Shown here one piece after another: positions 1 to 12,928 of a stretch of 64,000 nucleotides of DNA. The stretch spans positions 1 through 64,000 of the forward strand of contig JNEM01011211.1 in NCBI GenBank assembly GCA_000697335.1, read 5' to 3'. The notes beneath the pieces are model-generated. The model searched no databases, was not told where the DNA came from, and saw only the letters and a list, made by a program, of their open reading frames with translations. The stretch is from Conidiobolus incongruus B7586 (lineage: Eukaryota; Entomophthoromycota; Entomophthoromycetes; Entomophthorales; Conidiobolaceae). The number at the start of each line of letters is the position of its first letter. Position 1 is the stretch's first letter. The position numbers and the translations under genes are program-made.

Positions 1-339
1 AAATATAAAAAAAAATTTTATAAAATTTTAAATATAATAATTTTTAAAAAATTACCAAATTAAATATATTTATTAAATTATAAGATATAAAATTAAAATT
101 ATTATAAATTATTAAAAGATATATTTTAATAAAAAAATTCCTATAAATTAATTTTTTTGAAAAAAAATATCATATTTTAAATGTTAAAAGCTTATTCAAA
201 TTTCAAAAAAGAGTTATTAATATTAAAAATAATGATTATTTGAAATTATATATGAATTTTTATAAATTTTATTTTAATATTTTTATTTAAATTTGATTTT
301 AAATTTTTGTAATTAATTGATTTTGATGGAGAATAATCC
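1..339. other. AT-rich intergenic DNA
   Basis: Very AT-rich spacer made of short A/T runs. I see no open frame, RNA gene or repeat unit in it. It borders the GC-richer LTR island that begins at 340. Confidence 0.7.
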
Positions 340-758
340 TGTCAATTACTCAAGAAACTCCAATTAACGCAGGATTTGAGAAGTCACATTGGAGATATCA
401 CACCCCATGAACTAGTTGATCCTATTACTTTCCGCGTGTAAGTCATTCATGTCCACAAAAATCAACAATGGAACCTAATATAAGATTATCACAAGCAAAC
501 TAATAAACACATCTTCTATCTTCATTTTCAAAAGTATACCGTCTCTAAGTTTTTCTCGTAACCCTCACAAAAGTGTTGAGTCGTGACGAGCGTGAGATAT
601 TTACTTTATTCAAAGAACCCGATTTGTAACAAGTCATTTTCACCTACTTTGGTGAACCCCAATAATTTCCCTTAATTACGTGGTAATTTATCGTTTGCCA
701 CTGGCGATTCCCCGTTTAAGCTCGTAAAGCCCATTGTTGTCAGTGTTAACACCCGACA
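340..758 (-). repeat. probable solo LTR (old)
   Basis: A 419-bp island clearly GC-richer than its surroundings and without a gene-like frame. Read on the minus strand it starts TGTC and ends TTGACA, so it has TG...CA ends, and its first 21 bases form an imperfect palindrome (TGTC...GTTAAC...TGACA). The same arrangement opens the better supported LTR at 9151-9661. Bases next to the two ends (AATCC and ATTTC) only partly match, so the target duplication is absent or worn. No internal retrotransposon sequence lies beside it. The superfamily cannot be told from an LTR alone. Confidence 0.5.
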
Positions 759-3700
759 ATTTCTATATTAATAATAATATAATAATAAATTCAATCTAAA
801 CCTCTTTAATTAAAGAATTTTAAATATTTAATATTTATTATATTTAGTATTTATTATTTAGTCTAATTGATATAATTGAAAATATATTGATTTATAATAT
901 ACGTATTAAATATAAAAGTTCAATGTAAAGTTTTTTTAATCGCTCTAATACAAAGGTATTTAGCTAAAAATATTTTTATAAACAATTGATATAAATATTA
1001 ATAACAAGTAAATTATAGTTATAATATATTTCTTTTCATAATAAAGTTGATACATATAATATTAAGTTTAGAAATAATAATACATTGATTGATTTATTAA
1101 AATAAATGAAATTTTAAGGATAAAAAGGGGTTTGTATAATAATAATGAAAAACATTAGTTTTTATCTTAATAAGTTAAAAATTAATTTTAATTAGTGTTA
1201 TAATAAATAAATAATTCAATATCATGCAAAATTATAATATCCACCAAATTCGAAACTTTGATTTATTATTTAAATAAGGAAGAAATAATTTCCTAAAATA
1301 GTTTTTAGAACTTTATTTTGTAAAATGTAAAATTTTGAATTAATAATTTTATGATCAACTATATTTTAATAAATTTAGTTATAATAACTTAATTTCAATT
1401 AATATGCTAATAATTTGAAATTTTGTGGAATCAGTACATGAATTTTCCATTGATGATAATCGCGATTACATTATATCATTTATTGTCATTAATTATTTTT
1501 ATCAAAGTTTATTAATAATATTAATCAACATATATATATATTAATAACTCTAATTATTACTTAAAATCTATTTTTTAACGTGAAAGCATTGAATTGATTT
1601 ATTTTATATTTAGGAAGCTTATAATAAATTGTTTAAAATGATTAATAATACTTTGAAATTAATTCTTAATATGTGAGATATCCTGAATGTTATAATAAAA
1701 ATGAGTGAAATTTACTTCATTGGTGAGGTAGAAAATAGGACGAACAAATGGACTTAGAAAATACCTGAGTTCAAGTTATTTCATATATGTGTTTATAACA
1801 ATTTATAAGTTGGTTTTGAGTTTAATAATATCAACATTACGTTAATAATAAAAACTTATTGATAATATTAATTTTTTTTGATAATTTTATATTTTTTATT
1901 ATAAAATGTATCTAAATATTAATAAATAAAACACCATTGTGAGCACATTATATAGTTTATCATTTATATCTTATATATCAAGTTGTTAGGAAGCTTACAT
2001 TGTTTAAAATGCATATCTTTATATAATTCAAAAGAAACTATTATATAAGTATAGTATTATATTTTAAAATGGGGAGTTATTTTGAATTATTTAAAAAATA
2101 AAAAGATTCTATATCAATGAATTCGACTAAATAGTTACATATAGTAGCAATCATAAATAATGATATATTATAATACAAGATCAAAATTTATGAAATATCA
2201 GAAAAATGAATTTTAAATAATGATTAAAAATAAGTGCGAATAATGACAATATATTTATTATATTGCTTATTATAAAACGTAAGCATTAAAATTATTATTT
2301 TTATTATTAAAATAATATCATTACACATATTTTAGAATTTTTTGAAACATTCTTTCAAATTATAATATGCTTTTTTTAATAAAAATGTATTCTTTTTTGA
2401 ATATTCATTAATTTTAACTTTAATAGATTTATAATTCTAATTTAATTATTAAATTTTATATCATTATAGACTTCTTACTTGTAGTAATTTTGATAATATA
2501 AAGATACTCAACGATAGAATAACTTATTCAATAATAAATTTCAAATAATAGAAAAATGAATTTAATATGATATAGTTGATAATTTTAAATCTATTCACAA
2601 TTTACAAAATAATGAGAATATAAATATTAAGTCAATAAATTAACAATTTATTTGATCATTAATAGAATACAGGTAATCGAAAGAAAAAATATAACTTTAT
2701 TGAATATTATGTAATAATTTGTATTAAGTGATTAACATAAATTCAGATAATACGTTAATATTTTAACGAAGTGTAATAAAGTAATATTTAAGGTTTGTAA
2801 TACAATGCCAATATAATTCTTTACATGGCTTTGAAATGGATTTTCCATAATAATAAAATTTTATACTTTGATATAAAAATTTAGAGGAATTGTTAAATTA
2901 AATTTATGTCATAAATCGTTTTGTGTGGTAGATTAAACTTGGATTAAATATGTGATGATTTAGGCATTTTTAATGAGGTTGTACAAATCAGTGTAGTGGA
3001 AGAGATTTAATCCTTTTAGTCTGGTGTTTATTTTGAAAGTTTCAATTAATTTTCTCTTTATGCTTGTTTTTATTTTTCGATTTCCAAATATATATTAGAC
3101 AAGCGATTATTCGCTCTATTTAGTAATATGTACTCACTATAAGCTCTAGGGACTTAAATCTTATACACAATATTGAATAATGTTTAACAATATTATTGTT
3201 ATTTTTGAGTACACAAATTTAGAGTCCGGTTGGGTAATATTATGATATTTCTTAGTCAGATAAAATGGCGATTTTTCAATTGATTGATTTGAATAGACAT
3301 TGAAAATAACACTACTAATGATGTTTTTTCCTTTCATTTAACCCTAAGGCACCTTCTTTTCAAAATATAGCTTATATAAACCAATTGAAAAACTACTCTG
3401 AAATTGTTGAATATTTAGCCAGAAATTCGAGTATATAACTGCCATAGCTGTAAATAAGCAGATTGTACATCAAAAAAACTCACAAATTTAATGCAATTTG
3501 CATGCAATTAAATTTCGAAATAATTTCGGAAATCAACTAAATGTATATTGATGCGATTTATTTCCATTTATAGCCAGTTTAATATGAATACATGACATCC
3601 CCGGCTAATTTTTAGCGATGTCTTTTACCTAAATTTAGTCTTCAATTGAATAAATTGTTTACATCATTTTTATAGCTAGACAAAGTTATAAAACCATAAT

Positions 3701-5598
3701 TGGAAGATTTATAGTTTTAGTATATAAATTATTCTTATTTATTAGAATTAAAAATTAAAAATTAAAAATTAAAAATTATTAATTATTAAACATTAATTAC
3801 TAATTATTCAATAATCATTGCTAATTAATCATTATTCATTATCCAAAACATGATTTTAAGATGAAAAAACATTTCTTATATTAAATGTTTAACAGAATTT
3901 TTACTTTAGGAAACACCTCGGCATTCCTGATTTTAAAATTATATTCCTTATTTCGGATAAAAAAAATCCATTGATGGTGATATTAATTTAGATTGAATGA
4001 TATTCAATCGAGATAAAAATTTTATCAGCTTTTTTATTTGTTCAAAATTATTCCTGTTTAATTTTTGATTTTTTTTAAAAATAATAATAATAATAATAAT
4101 AAAACCAAATCTTTTTAGAATAAGATTGATAATAATATAATAATAATGTGATTAGTCAAAAATTCAAGTAAATTCAGGATGAATCAAATTTTTTAAACTA
4201 TATTGGAGTGATTAATTAGTACATTTGAAAATAATGTGATTAATATTATATATAATAGATATAATAAATGTGATTCATTAGTAAATATTTATTGAGAAAA
4301 GTATCAATTGTATAACGTTCAATAAACGATGAATTACATAAATATAACATACTCTTAATTAGAAATAATTACAAAAGTGCTACAAAATGATATAAATATT
4401 AAAAGGCTTGATTAAATCAAGGTGAATTCAAATATCATGAATTGAACTATATTACTAGTCAAACTCTTGAATTAATTAAAACTCAACACTGTAGAAATAA
4501 AACACTGAACCATTTAAATGTGTATTATATTCAAATATAAATTATATTTCTAGTTAATATAATATTTTAAAGAATTCATATCCTAAAACTTAAAAATTTA
4601 AATTTTATTAAAAATTGTACAATTTTGTCAAATATTATTAAATATTAATATTAATTTTACTAAACCCTAAATATTATTAAGTGTAATTATTATAGATTTT
4701 ATATAGCTATTATTAAAATTCTAACTAATGATAACTATTCAATAATCTTTACTAGTATATTATTTTAAATATTTTAGCCATATTAAAATTAAATTTATAA
4801 ATTATAAATTAAAATAGTAAAAAAATATAATTCCATAATATTTATAAATTTAAAAAATTAATTAATTGTTTTTAATGAATAATATGATTAACAATGTGAA
4901 TAGAATCATTCTATTTAATCTATTATAGATGGTATGAGATTATGTATTCTAAAAGATATATATTTTTCGAATTAGAATAAAGGTAGTTCTTTAATAGTAG
5001 AATTTCCTCAATATTAATATTTAAGGGTTTTTGAACCACTTGAATCTTTATATTAATCAATATGAATTGAAACAATAATAATTCATGGAATGAATATTAA
5101 TTTTATTAATGCAAAAATATATTCTTCAATTATAATAAATTAGTTAATATAATCCAATATTATTTTGATATTAATTTTAATAATGTGATATATAAATAAA
5201 ATATTTTTTTATATAAAATTAAATTATAACATTTAATATTTTTAAAATATTATTTGAAAAAAAGAATACTGTCAAATAATTTTTAGTATTAAAGTGATAT
5301 ATGAATGTTTCAAATATCATGATATTTGAAATTACTTTTTTTAATTTAAAATATAAAATAATTATTGCATAATTAATTTTTTTAATGAAATCATAATATT
5401 TATTAATTTACTCCATTTAAATTTAATTGATTAATAAATTTTAAATTATTATTATAAAATAGATTTGTATTATTCCTTTATTATTCATTAATTTTGCCAA
5501 GTACCTGAAATTAATTTATATCAGAAATATTGAATTAGATTTACTTTTAATAATTTGAAGTTCAAATGACAGTCATTATTGGTGTAATACCAGTTGAA
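759..5598. other. long AT-rich gene-free stretch
   Basis: Nearly 5 kb of A/T-dominated sequence without a credible coding region on either strand. It holds a tandem ATTAAAA-type heptamer (about 3746-3776), a (TAA)n tract (about 4079-4101) and a perfect 24-nt palindrome at 5308-5331. A moderately more complex patch lies at about 3230-3720, but I could assign nothing to it. Confidence 0.7.
3746..3776. repeat. ATTAAAA heptamer tandem repeat
   Basis: About four consecutive near-perfect copies of an ATTAAAA-type heptamer. It is a simple microsatellite in spacer DNA. Confidence 0.8.
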
Positions 5599-6420
5599 TT
5601 AATCAAATACACCGCTGCCTTTTAAATAAACGTGTTTGTACTCATCTGACAAATATAAGAATGCAGACGCCAATTGCGGGTCGCTTAGTAACTCAACGGA
5701 TCTTGCGAATTGATTAGATGTTAAATTCATTTTTTGTAAAACTTCCATTGCCTGTGCTACCACTGGTGTATGGCCGTTGTCTTGGTTCGAAATGTAGTCC
5801 AATTTAAGCTGATACCGTTTCTCTTCAGGATGATGGATGGGACTGGTGAGGTGGGAAGTAATGGGGGGAAAAGGTGGATTATTTTGCGAGGTGATGGATA
5901 TATTATCAGAGTAATGAATGGGAGGCAGTTTGATGTACATAGAAGGGAGTATATCCTCGGAAAAAGCTTGAGTAGGCTTGGGGTTTAATAACGAATTGTC
6001 ATCTGAAAAAGATCTCTGGTTACGTCTGAATTTTTGTGAGTGGTATCTGCCCTGATACATCAGTTTCATTGGATAGTACCATACAAAATCCTCCTTTTCA
6101 AATTCTTGGCATCCTGGATACATTTCAAGTAATTTATTCCACGCTTCTTTGTCATTCCTAATATCAATCCCTCTCATATAATAATCTTCAATCTTTTTAA
6201 AATGCTTAAATTTATTAGTTAATACTAGCATTCTGTTTCTTATCCTCTGTTTATTGAGCTTTTCTTTATCATGAAACTGAAGGTTGAAACGATTAACGAC
6301 ATCATCAATCTCTTCAGCTTTAGGTACAGCTGTCGTTCCTTTTAATGTACCATTAGCGTAACAAATTGAAATTTGCTCTAGTAAAAACTTCGTTTTAGCA
6401 TCATCCCATTTCATAGTCAT
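5599..6420 (-). CDS. Myb/SANT-like DNA-binding domain protein
   Basis: Single-exon gene for 273 residues. The first half matches the Myb/SANT-like fold (Myb_DNA-bind_3 type): an opening MKWDDAKTKFLLEQI helix, a middle stretch with QRIRNRMLVLTNKFKHFKK (the family's basic NK/NR...L...Y helix), then DKEAWNKLLEMYPG. After about residue 130 the chain is low-complexity and S/P/N-rich, and a short conserved-looking helix ends the protein (VLQKMNLTSNQFARSVELL). I chose the ATG at 6418-6420, just before the domain; the frame stays open upstream but offers only non-ATG codons. A DNA-binding regulator is inferred; in fungi and plants this domain also occurs in proteins related to Harbinger transposon accessory factors. 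It has no near neighbour and lies in AT-rich DNA on both sides. Confidence 0.7.
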   Translation of the reverse strand: MTMKWDDAKTKFLLEQISICYANGTLKGTTAVPKAEEIDDVVNRFNLQFHDKEKLNKQRIRNRMLVLTNKFKHFKKIEDYYMRGIDIRNDKEAWNKLLEMYPGCQEFEKEDFVWYYPMKLMYQGRYHSQKFRRNQRSFSDDNSLLNPKPTQAFSEDILPSMYIKLPPIHYSDNISITSQNNPPFPPITSHLTSPIHHPEEKRYQLKLDYISNQDNGHTPVVAQAMEVLQKMNLTSNQFARSVELLSDPQLASAFLYLSDEYKHVYLKGSGVFD

Positions 6421-7186
6421 TTTGGATGAATATAAAAAATTAATTAAAACCACTATTAAATGATGAAACTATCATCAATTTATATAATTTCAATTCTCAC
6501 ATAAAAAAATTGATGGGATAATTTTTAATGATTAACTCTTAATTTTAATTTTTACAATTTATGCAGCATATAGTTTACCTTTTTAATCTATTAAGCATTT
6601 AAAAACCAGTTTAGCATTAAATTGATTCAACCAATATATCACTCATGAGTTTGATGCATAATTATTTTAAATATATATATACATATATAATTATTCATAT
6701 AGAATTTTCAAAATTTTCAATATATCCAATATTTTAAATTTATAATGCAAATTATTTAACAAAAAAAAGTTTTTTTTCTATTTAAAATAGCTTGCGGTTT
6801 ACTAGTTATTAAAACTATTTCCTTCGTATTTGACTCATGACTCATATATTAGAAATGTAAGAATATATCCGTAATCCAAGTTAACCATCATCTTAAGTCT
6901 GGTGATCATTATTAACTATCAAAGGTAAAATAATTAATAATAAATTTTCTAAAATTATAATGTATTTAGTCTTTAATGCAACAATAATGTTTGATATCTA
7001 TTAATTTAAATATAATTCATTAATTTTAGTTTATTCAAGAATTTAATTATCTTTTATTTTCATGTTAATTGATTTTGTAGAGTATTATTTATTACAATTA
7101 TATTTATAATGCTTGATATCATATGATAACTCGATTTTATATTAGTTGCAAAAATATTATTTTATAAATCTTTTATTCTAGAATAT

Positions 7187-7218
<32 letters not shown>

Positions 7219-8600
7219 GTGTGTGTGTGTATGTGTATGTGCGTTTAGTAAAAAATTACAGTTCAAATTTTAATTAGACAAAATTTTTGAAACATAATTA
7301 ACATTACAAGTTAAATTATTTTATATTAAAATACATTAAGATAATCAAATGTCATATTAATTTTAATTAATTTGGTAAAATAATATATAATTTTAAAACT
7401 TTTAAAGTAATATTTTATCAAATTTTATAATTTCTTTTGTTAATTTATGTAATTCAAATTATTACCATGATGAAATCCAGATTTTTTAAAGGATTGTCTT
7501 ATAATAATTATTATTAATTAAATTTTATCCAGAATGGTTATAACCTCATTTATATTGATAGATATTTCATAAAATTTACTAATAATAATGAATGGGGTAG
7601 ATGTATAGATTATTGATAATAGATATATGTATATTAATATAAAGATCAAATTTTGCAATTAAACATTTTGTAATTATTTTATGATAAATCAAGGATTATA
7701 TTCACAAAATGTATGATTAAATATATGAAAATATAGTTTTTTCAAAGAATCATATGATATTATTATAAAATGTGTTTGATATAAACATATTGGAATAATC
7801 TGAATTCCAATTTAGGATTAAAATAAAAAACAATTAATCCAATTCCAAAATTATACAATAGCAATATATGAGTTGCATTGTTGAAAAAACGGTGAATAGT
7901 AAAATCGTAGTGCCTTGTATATAAATACCATAAGAGTAAATTTACTAGGAATTAGACTCCTTATAAATATAATTTTCGGTTCTGTTTGATTTTATGCTGA
8001 GCATATCTGATTAAAATTTGGTGTTCTCTAATCAAAAATTACTAACCCTTTAACATGGTTTAAACTTTTAGTGGTAAATTCTATTTATTAACCAATATTT
8101 TCGGATAATCCTTATATTCTTTAAACGTTAATAAATTACTAAATGTTTTAATTCATTTGCATAAATTATTTTAAAAGTGGATTCTAGAGTTGATAATCCA
8201 AATACCTTTAGTATATTTGTTACACCTATTAATAATATTTTACTATTAGAAATTTCATTGGGAATATTTTAATTCAACATTATTGTTTACAAAAAGTATT
8301 TAAATGTATGGATATAGAAAAAATATCCTTTGAAAATAAAAATCATCTCAACTTTAGTGTTAATTCAACATTTGATTAAAACACAGTCACCACTTGAGGA
8401 ATGTGATATATCTTGTTGTGTCTCTAGTATTAAACCCCAGCTCCAGTAAATATGGTTATATATGTATTAGGAACTTATTCAATAAAAACTATGTTATTGT
8501 ATACAATTAAAATTAAAATGACTATAGACATCCTTGATAATTGGTTAAATTTTCTGAAGATTAAAATAGGAAAAATATTACAAATTAATAGAATTATTAC
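6421..8600. other. AT-rich intergenic DNA
   Basis: Upstream region of the Myb/SANT-like gene and further spacer. It includes an (AT)n tract grading into (GT)n at about 7181-7240. I see no gene or RNA. Confidence 0.65.
7181..7240. repeat. (AT)n-(GT)n microsatellite
   Basis: Alternating AT dinucleotides followed by GT/ATGT units. It is a plain simple-sequence repeat. Confidence 0.9.
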
Positions 8601-8614
8601 TCTGCATTTTTAAT

Positions 8615-8788
8615 AATGGGAATTTTTTGCAATTAAAAATAAATAAACATTTGAATATATGATATATAAAAATAAATATATAATTTCCTATTAACTTTGT
8701 ATATATTTATTTATTTCAAACTAATAATATATTTGAAAAATTAGAAATTAAAAAATTTCCTATTATTTCAAATTCAAGGTAATAATAT
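8615..8788. repeat. interleaved inverted-repeat element, copy 1
   Basis: Arm A (8615-8633, AATGGGAATTTTTT...) is the inverse of A' (8747-8764, ATTAAAAAATTTCCTATT). Arm B (8722-8742, containing ATTTGAAAAATT) is largely the inverse of B' (8764-8788, containing TTTCAAAT and AAGGTAATA). The order A-B-A'-B' is the same as at 52697-52798, where segment B through B' also matches almost base for base. In this copy about 100 extra bases separate A from B. It is a dispersed, non-coding, MITE-like repeat of unknown family. Confidence 0.55.
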
Positions 8789-9145
8789 TAAATAAATAAT
8801 CAAAAAATTTCACCAACTTATCAAGTAATATGTGTATATCAATCTATTCATAAATTAAGAAATGGAATTACTATTTAATTAATAAATAAATAATTGAATT
8901 ACATAATTTCAATGAAAATGTTTTAGCTTTAAAATGTTTGTTAACCAAAGTTTTATCTATTTTAATCAAAACACTTGAATATACAATGAAACCAAAATTA
9001 AATATGATATTTGGTTTAAGTGAAATTTTTCAATTAATAATCCAATAAACTGAAATGCCTTAATATAAGTTCATTTCTGAATCAATATACATATATGCTA
9101 TGTGGAGTAACTTGATATATCATTGAAATAGATATTGATTTTATA

Positions 9146-9150
9146 CATTA
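9146..9150. repeat. target site duplication, left copy
   Basis: The five bases CATTA stand directly before the LTR at 9151 and again directly after its other end at 9662-9666. This is the 5-bp duplication typical of LTR-retrotransposon integration. Confidence 0.75.
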
Positions 9151-9661
9151 TGTCAACTACCTCTAAGATCCGCCAATGAGGAGCTGAAGAATTCACCACG
9201 AAGTCATCACATTGATGTATAAGGATTCCCCAACTCATTAGTAGACACAAGCGCATTATCCAACGATTAATTCCTGTAGTTAACCAAGTTCCTCCCCAGC
9301 TAACCATTACACATAGCAGGACAAATGCTAATCTGAATACTGATGTCTGAGATGACTCTGCGAGGGGAACTTCTTTAAATGTTACAAGAGAGAAAATAGA
9401 ATGTAACAGTACTATAATGATAGTTAATTAATGCGAATAAAATATTATAACTCTGAAGAAACTATTTATTAATTATTAGATCTGTTAAAGGAATGACCAG
9501 AATAGCTCATCTAGCTATTCTGATGTGTTCTCTTATACTTGTTTTGGCCTTCTTTGTCCTTCTTTGTCTTCTTTGTCTTGTAGTGATTATTTCAAGGGAA
9601 GTGGAACTTTAAATGTTCCTACTATATCCTATTTTAGGTAATGTCACGTTGACTTGTGACA
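9151..9661 (-). repeat. solo LTR with 5-bp target duplication
   Basis: A 511-bp island, GC-richer than its flanks. On the minus strand it begins TGTCACAAGTCAACGTGACA (palindromic) and ends GTAGTTGACA, close to the GTAATTGACA end of the LTR at 340-758. Both flanks carry CATTA, so the ends are well fixed. It contains a hairpin near 9500-9522 (AGAATAGCT / AGCTATTCT arms) and a short run of CTTCTTTGT-type units at about 9548-9578. No gag or pol region adjoins it, so it is a recombination product of a former LTR retrotransposon. The intact TSD suggests it is younger than the 340-758 copy. Confidence 0.75.
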
Positions 9662-9666
9662 CATTA

Positions 9667-10844
9667 TTAGATATTGGTGAAAGTTGCCTACTAAATCGAA
9701 CTGCACTATAAAGCTTACATAATTCAATCACCATATAATAAAAACTGTTTTTCAGAAGTAACACCTAAATTTTCTTATAAAAAGAGTCTAGATTACTAAT
9801 TAATCTTCACTCTTTTTGAACATAATAAATTGTACAAAATTATCAGAATAATAATATGGGAAAAATATAACGTATTCAATAATACATCAGTAATGTGGTT
9901 TTTTATTTATTACTGAATATTAAATTAGAAATTTGCTATATTTAAAAATTGTATTTTTAATAATTCTAAACAATTAATAAACATAATAAATCACAAATAA
10001 GTTCAAATTTGAAATTATTTTTTTAATCTTAAAAGTCAAAATTAATGCCCTAAATTTTTTTAATAATTTCATTTTATACATTTGGAAAGCAATTAATTAA
10101 AATTATATTAAAATTTTAAGAATTTCTTTTTATATAATATTCAAAATGATATCATAATAATTATATAAACTTATTACTATGTTATCATAACAATATAAAG
10201 AGAATGATTGATTAGGATTTTAGTTCTCACCACAATATATTCATCCTTCAATAGAGTTAGTAACCTTTAATAATTTAAAATATTACAAAAAAATATGGAT
10301 GGTTACAAACGAATAGGAACTTCTATATTGAATGGCATAGATAAGGTTCACTATTCATTATGTATATACACATAAGTATTAAACATTATTCAAGTATATT
10401 ACATACTATCAGCATTTATTTATTAAAATTTGTTCTAGAAATATTGTATCGAGAGTTAGAAAGAAATATTATTCAATAATTATAATTTAAAATACCACAA
10501 TATAATAATTGGCTATCATTAACTCGTATTGTTTGTAACCATTTATTATTTGATTATTTTTAATTTAATTAGTAAAAATTAAAAATATTTGTAAATTGAG
10601 ATTAGATAAAATAAAGGGTTAAAATGTGATATTAATTTAAAAAAATTATCAAATAAAATACTAAAAAAGAAATTGTAACTTTGATCAATCTTTCCGAAAT
10701 TTCTTTTATTTCCTTAATATTATTATATTTATGAAACAACAGTAAAAAATAATTGAAAATGATATGAGTATTAGTCCATATTTTAACACGTGAATATAAT
10801 AACCATCATATCAACATCCAAATTTGTATGTTTTTATAAAAATT

Positions 10845-10879
<35 letters not shown>

Positions 10880-12928
10880 ATGCTTTTATGAATGATTTAT
10901 ATCACTTCAAGAGTTTAAATTAGATTAAAATCGTGGTTTACTAAGGATCAACGAACGAATTGTCTCATGGATGCCATGTGTCAATCAATAAATTTGATCC
11001 AAAAATTTCAATTTAGCTTATTCAAAATAATATATCATTCAAATTTATTTAAATTTGCCCAATTTTAACATATTAGAAAATAATGTTTTATTGATTGACA
11101 ATTTTAACCTATTATTTAAACTCAAAAAAATTAAAAATGATATATGAATTGAAACCAATATAAATAATGAAAAATTGAATTATTTATGATTTCTTTGTTA
11201 GTATTTGGAATTTAAAATTCAAAAAATTTAATATATTCATAATGTGATTTTGTCACTAATTCTAGAAAATGAGTTTTAAAATATATTCATGGAGCAGTTG
11301 TTTGGATCGTATATTAACATATATTATTGATATTGAATGCTTTTTGCAATTTTTAGATATAAGTCAATGGACTAATAATCTAATTTCCTTATCAATCAAA
11401 ATGTAAGTTTAACAAATTTAATCTCTTTTCAGTTAATTAATATTAATAGCATACATTCATAATGCTTCTAATATTAAAAATGATATCTTAATTATGTATT
11501 TAATACCTTTAAAAGCATAGCATAACAGTCAGAAAGCTAATATTTGTCTATTATACATATCATTTAACTGCATCATAAAAAATTCCAAATTTTCAATTAT
11601 TTAATTTACTCTCACAAAAAATATATCATTAATTAAAAAGTCCACAGTTAATCAATATTTAAAAATATGTAAAATTCATATCATGACAATGATAATAACC
11701 TATTAAATTGATTTTTGAAATTAAACTTTATTTTATTAAGAAATTAAACATTTTTTTTGTTGATTTATCCCTCAATCATACTTAAATCAACATTCAAAAA
11801 TTTATGAATTGCCACTTAATTTTGACTTAATTGGGTCATCATCAACAAATATATATGTTGTTTTTGGATATTGGAATGAGTGTAAAAATTATCTTTATTA
11901 CCATAGCCAAGATATCTAATTTATCAACTATTTGAAAATACCTTGTAATCTTTTCGAAAACCGCTCAACTTTAGATGATAAACTATATGATAAAATCTTT
12001 TTGACTTTACACTTTGATAAAAAATGATTCAAATTCTGAAAAAGATGAAATCATTACTAGCACCAATATATGTAGAAAATATGACTTGATTCATTTTTAA
12101 AACATATAGTATAGTAAACAAATTACTTGATTTGATAATCATCAACCTCCCCTCCCCCTAACTTCTAATTAAATAAATTCTCTTTATTTTATAGATATTA
12201 GTGATATAAAAATTTCATAAAAATTGTCCAAATATTACTAAATTTAGTAAAAATATGTAAAAAAATGTTTGAAGATATAACTTCAATTTTTATCCTATTT
12301 AATGAAAAATCGATATCAAAAGGAAAATTGTTAATAAAATCTTAAATTAAAAAAGGTTAAAGAGGGATATCAATATAAAAAATTTAATTGCTAAATACCT
12401 TTGGATCCAGTTTGATTTTTTTTTGATTTAAAATAGAATATGATAGACTGTTCCCCCTACTTATTGAACTTATAAGCTTAGAATGGAATAAATTCAAAGT
12501 TAATAAACAGGTTAAAAATGAACTAAAGATGGAGTGGAGAGCTTCAAGACGATAAGTTTAGTTTCAATCTAAGAAAAGAATTGACCAATTAGCCAAGATG
12601 AGTGAGATGATTTGAAGAAAATGTGAGAGATTGAAACCGAGATTTAATAGCCCAATTCTAGGATTTGCTACACTCATTAATTAGTTTTTCCCTATCCCTA
12701 TTTATTTTGATCAATCTGTTTTTACCACTTCCCCTGAAACTGTTTAGAGATATATTAAGCAGTAATTCCTCGACTTCTTTCCTTTATCATCATTATTTCT
12801 TTCTCTGTCACTGGCCCAATCGATTATATCAGTGATATATTACTATTTTTTTTATTTATTTTATCTATCGTAGTCTCATTTCATTGATACAACCTATTCA
12901 ATATCATTTGAACTAGTTCTGTAAAAAT
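9667..12928. other. AT-rich intergenic DNA upstream of the RGS-like gene
   Basis: About 3.2 kb of spacer with an (AT)n tract at about 10847-10877 and no credible frame. The last 450 bases (12470-12928) are more complex and contain pyrimidine-rich stretches; they probably include the promoter and 5' leader of the following gene. Confidence 0.65.
10847..10877. repeat. (AT)n microsatellite
   Basis: About 15 uninterrupted AT dinucleotides in spacer DNA. Confidence 0.9.

Noticed and set aside
5029-5046. TTTTTGAACCACTTG, resembling one end of the Tc1/mariner element inverted repeat.
   Set aside because: No partner end or TA-bounded unit was found at a suitable distance, so it is too short to claim as an element.
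9098-9307. Open frame of 69 codons on the minus strand near the GC-richer island.
   Set aside because: It lies mostly inside the solo LTR, has no recognisable domain, and the LTR ends with target duplication explain the region better.
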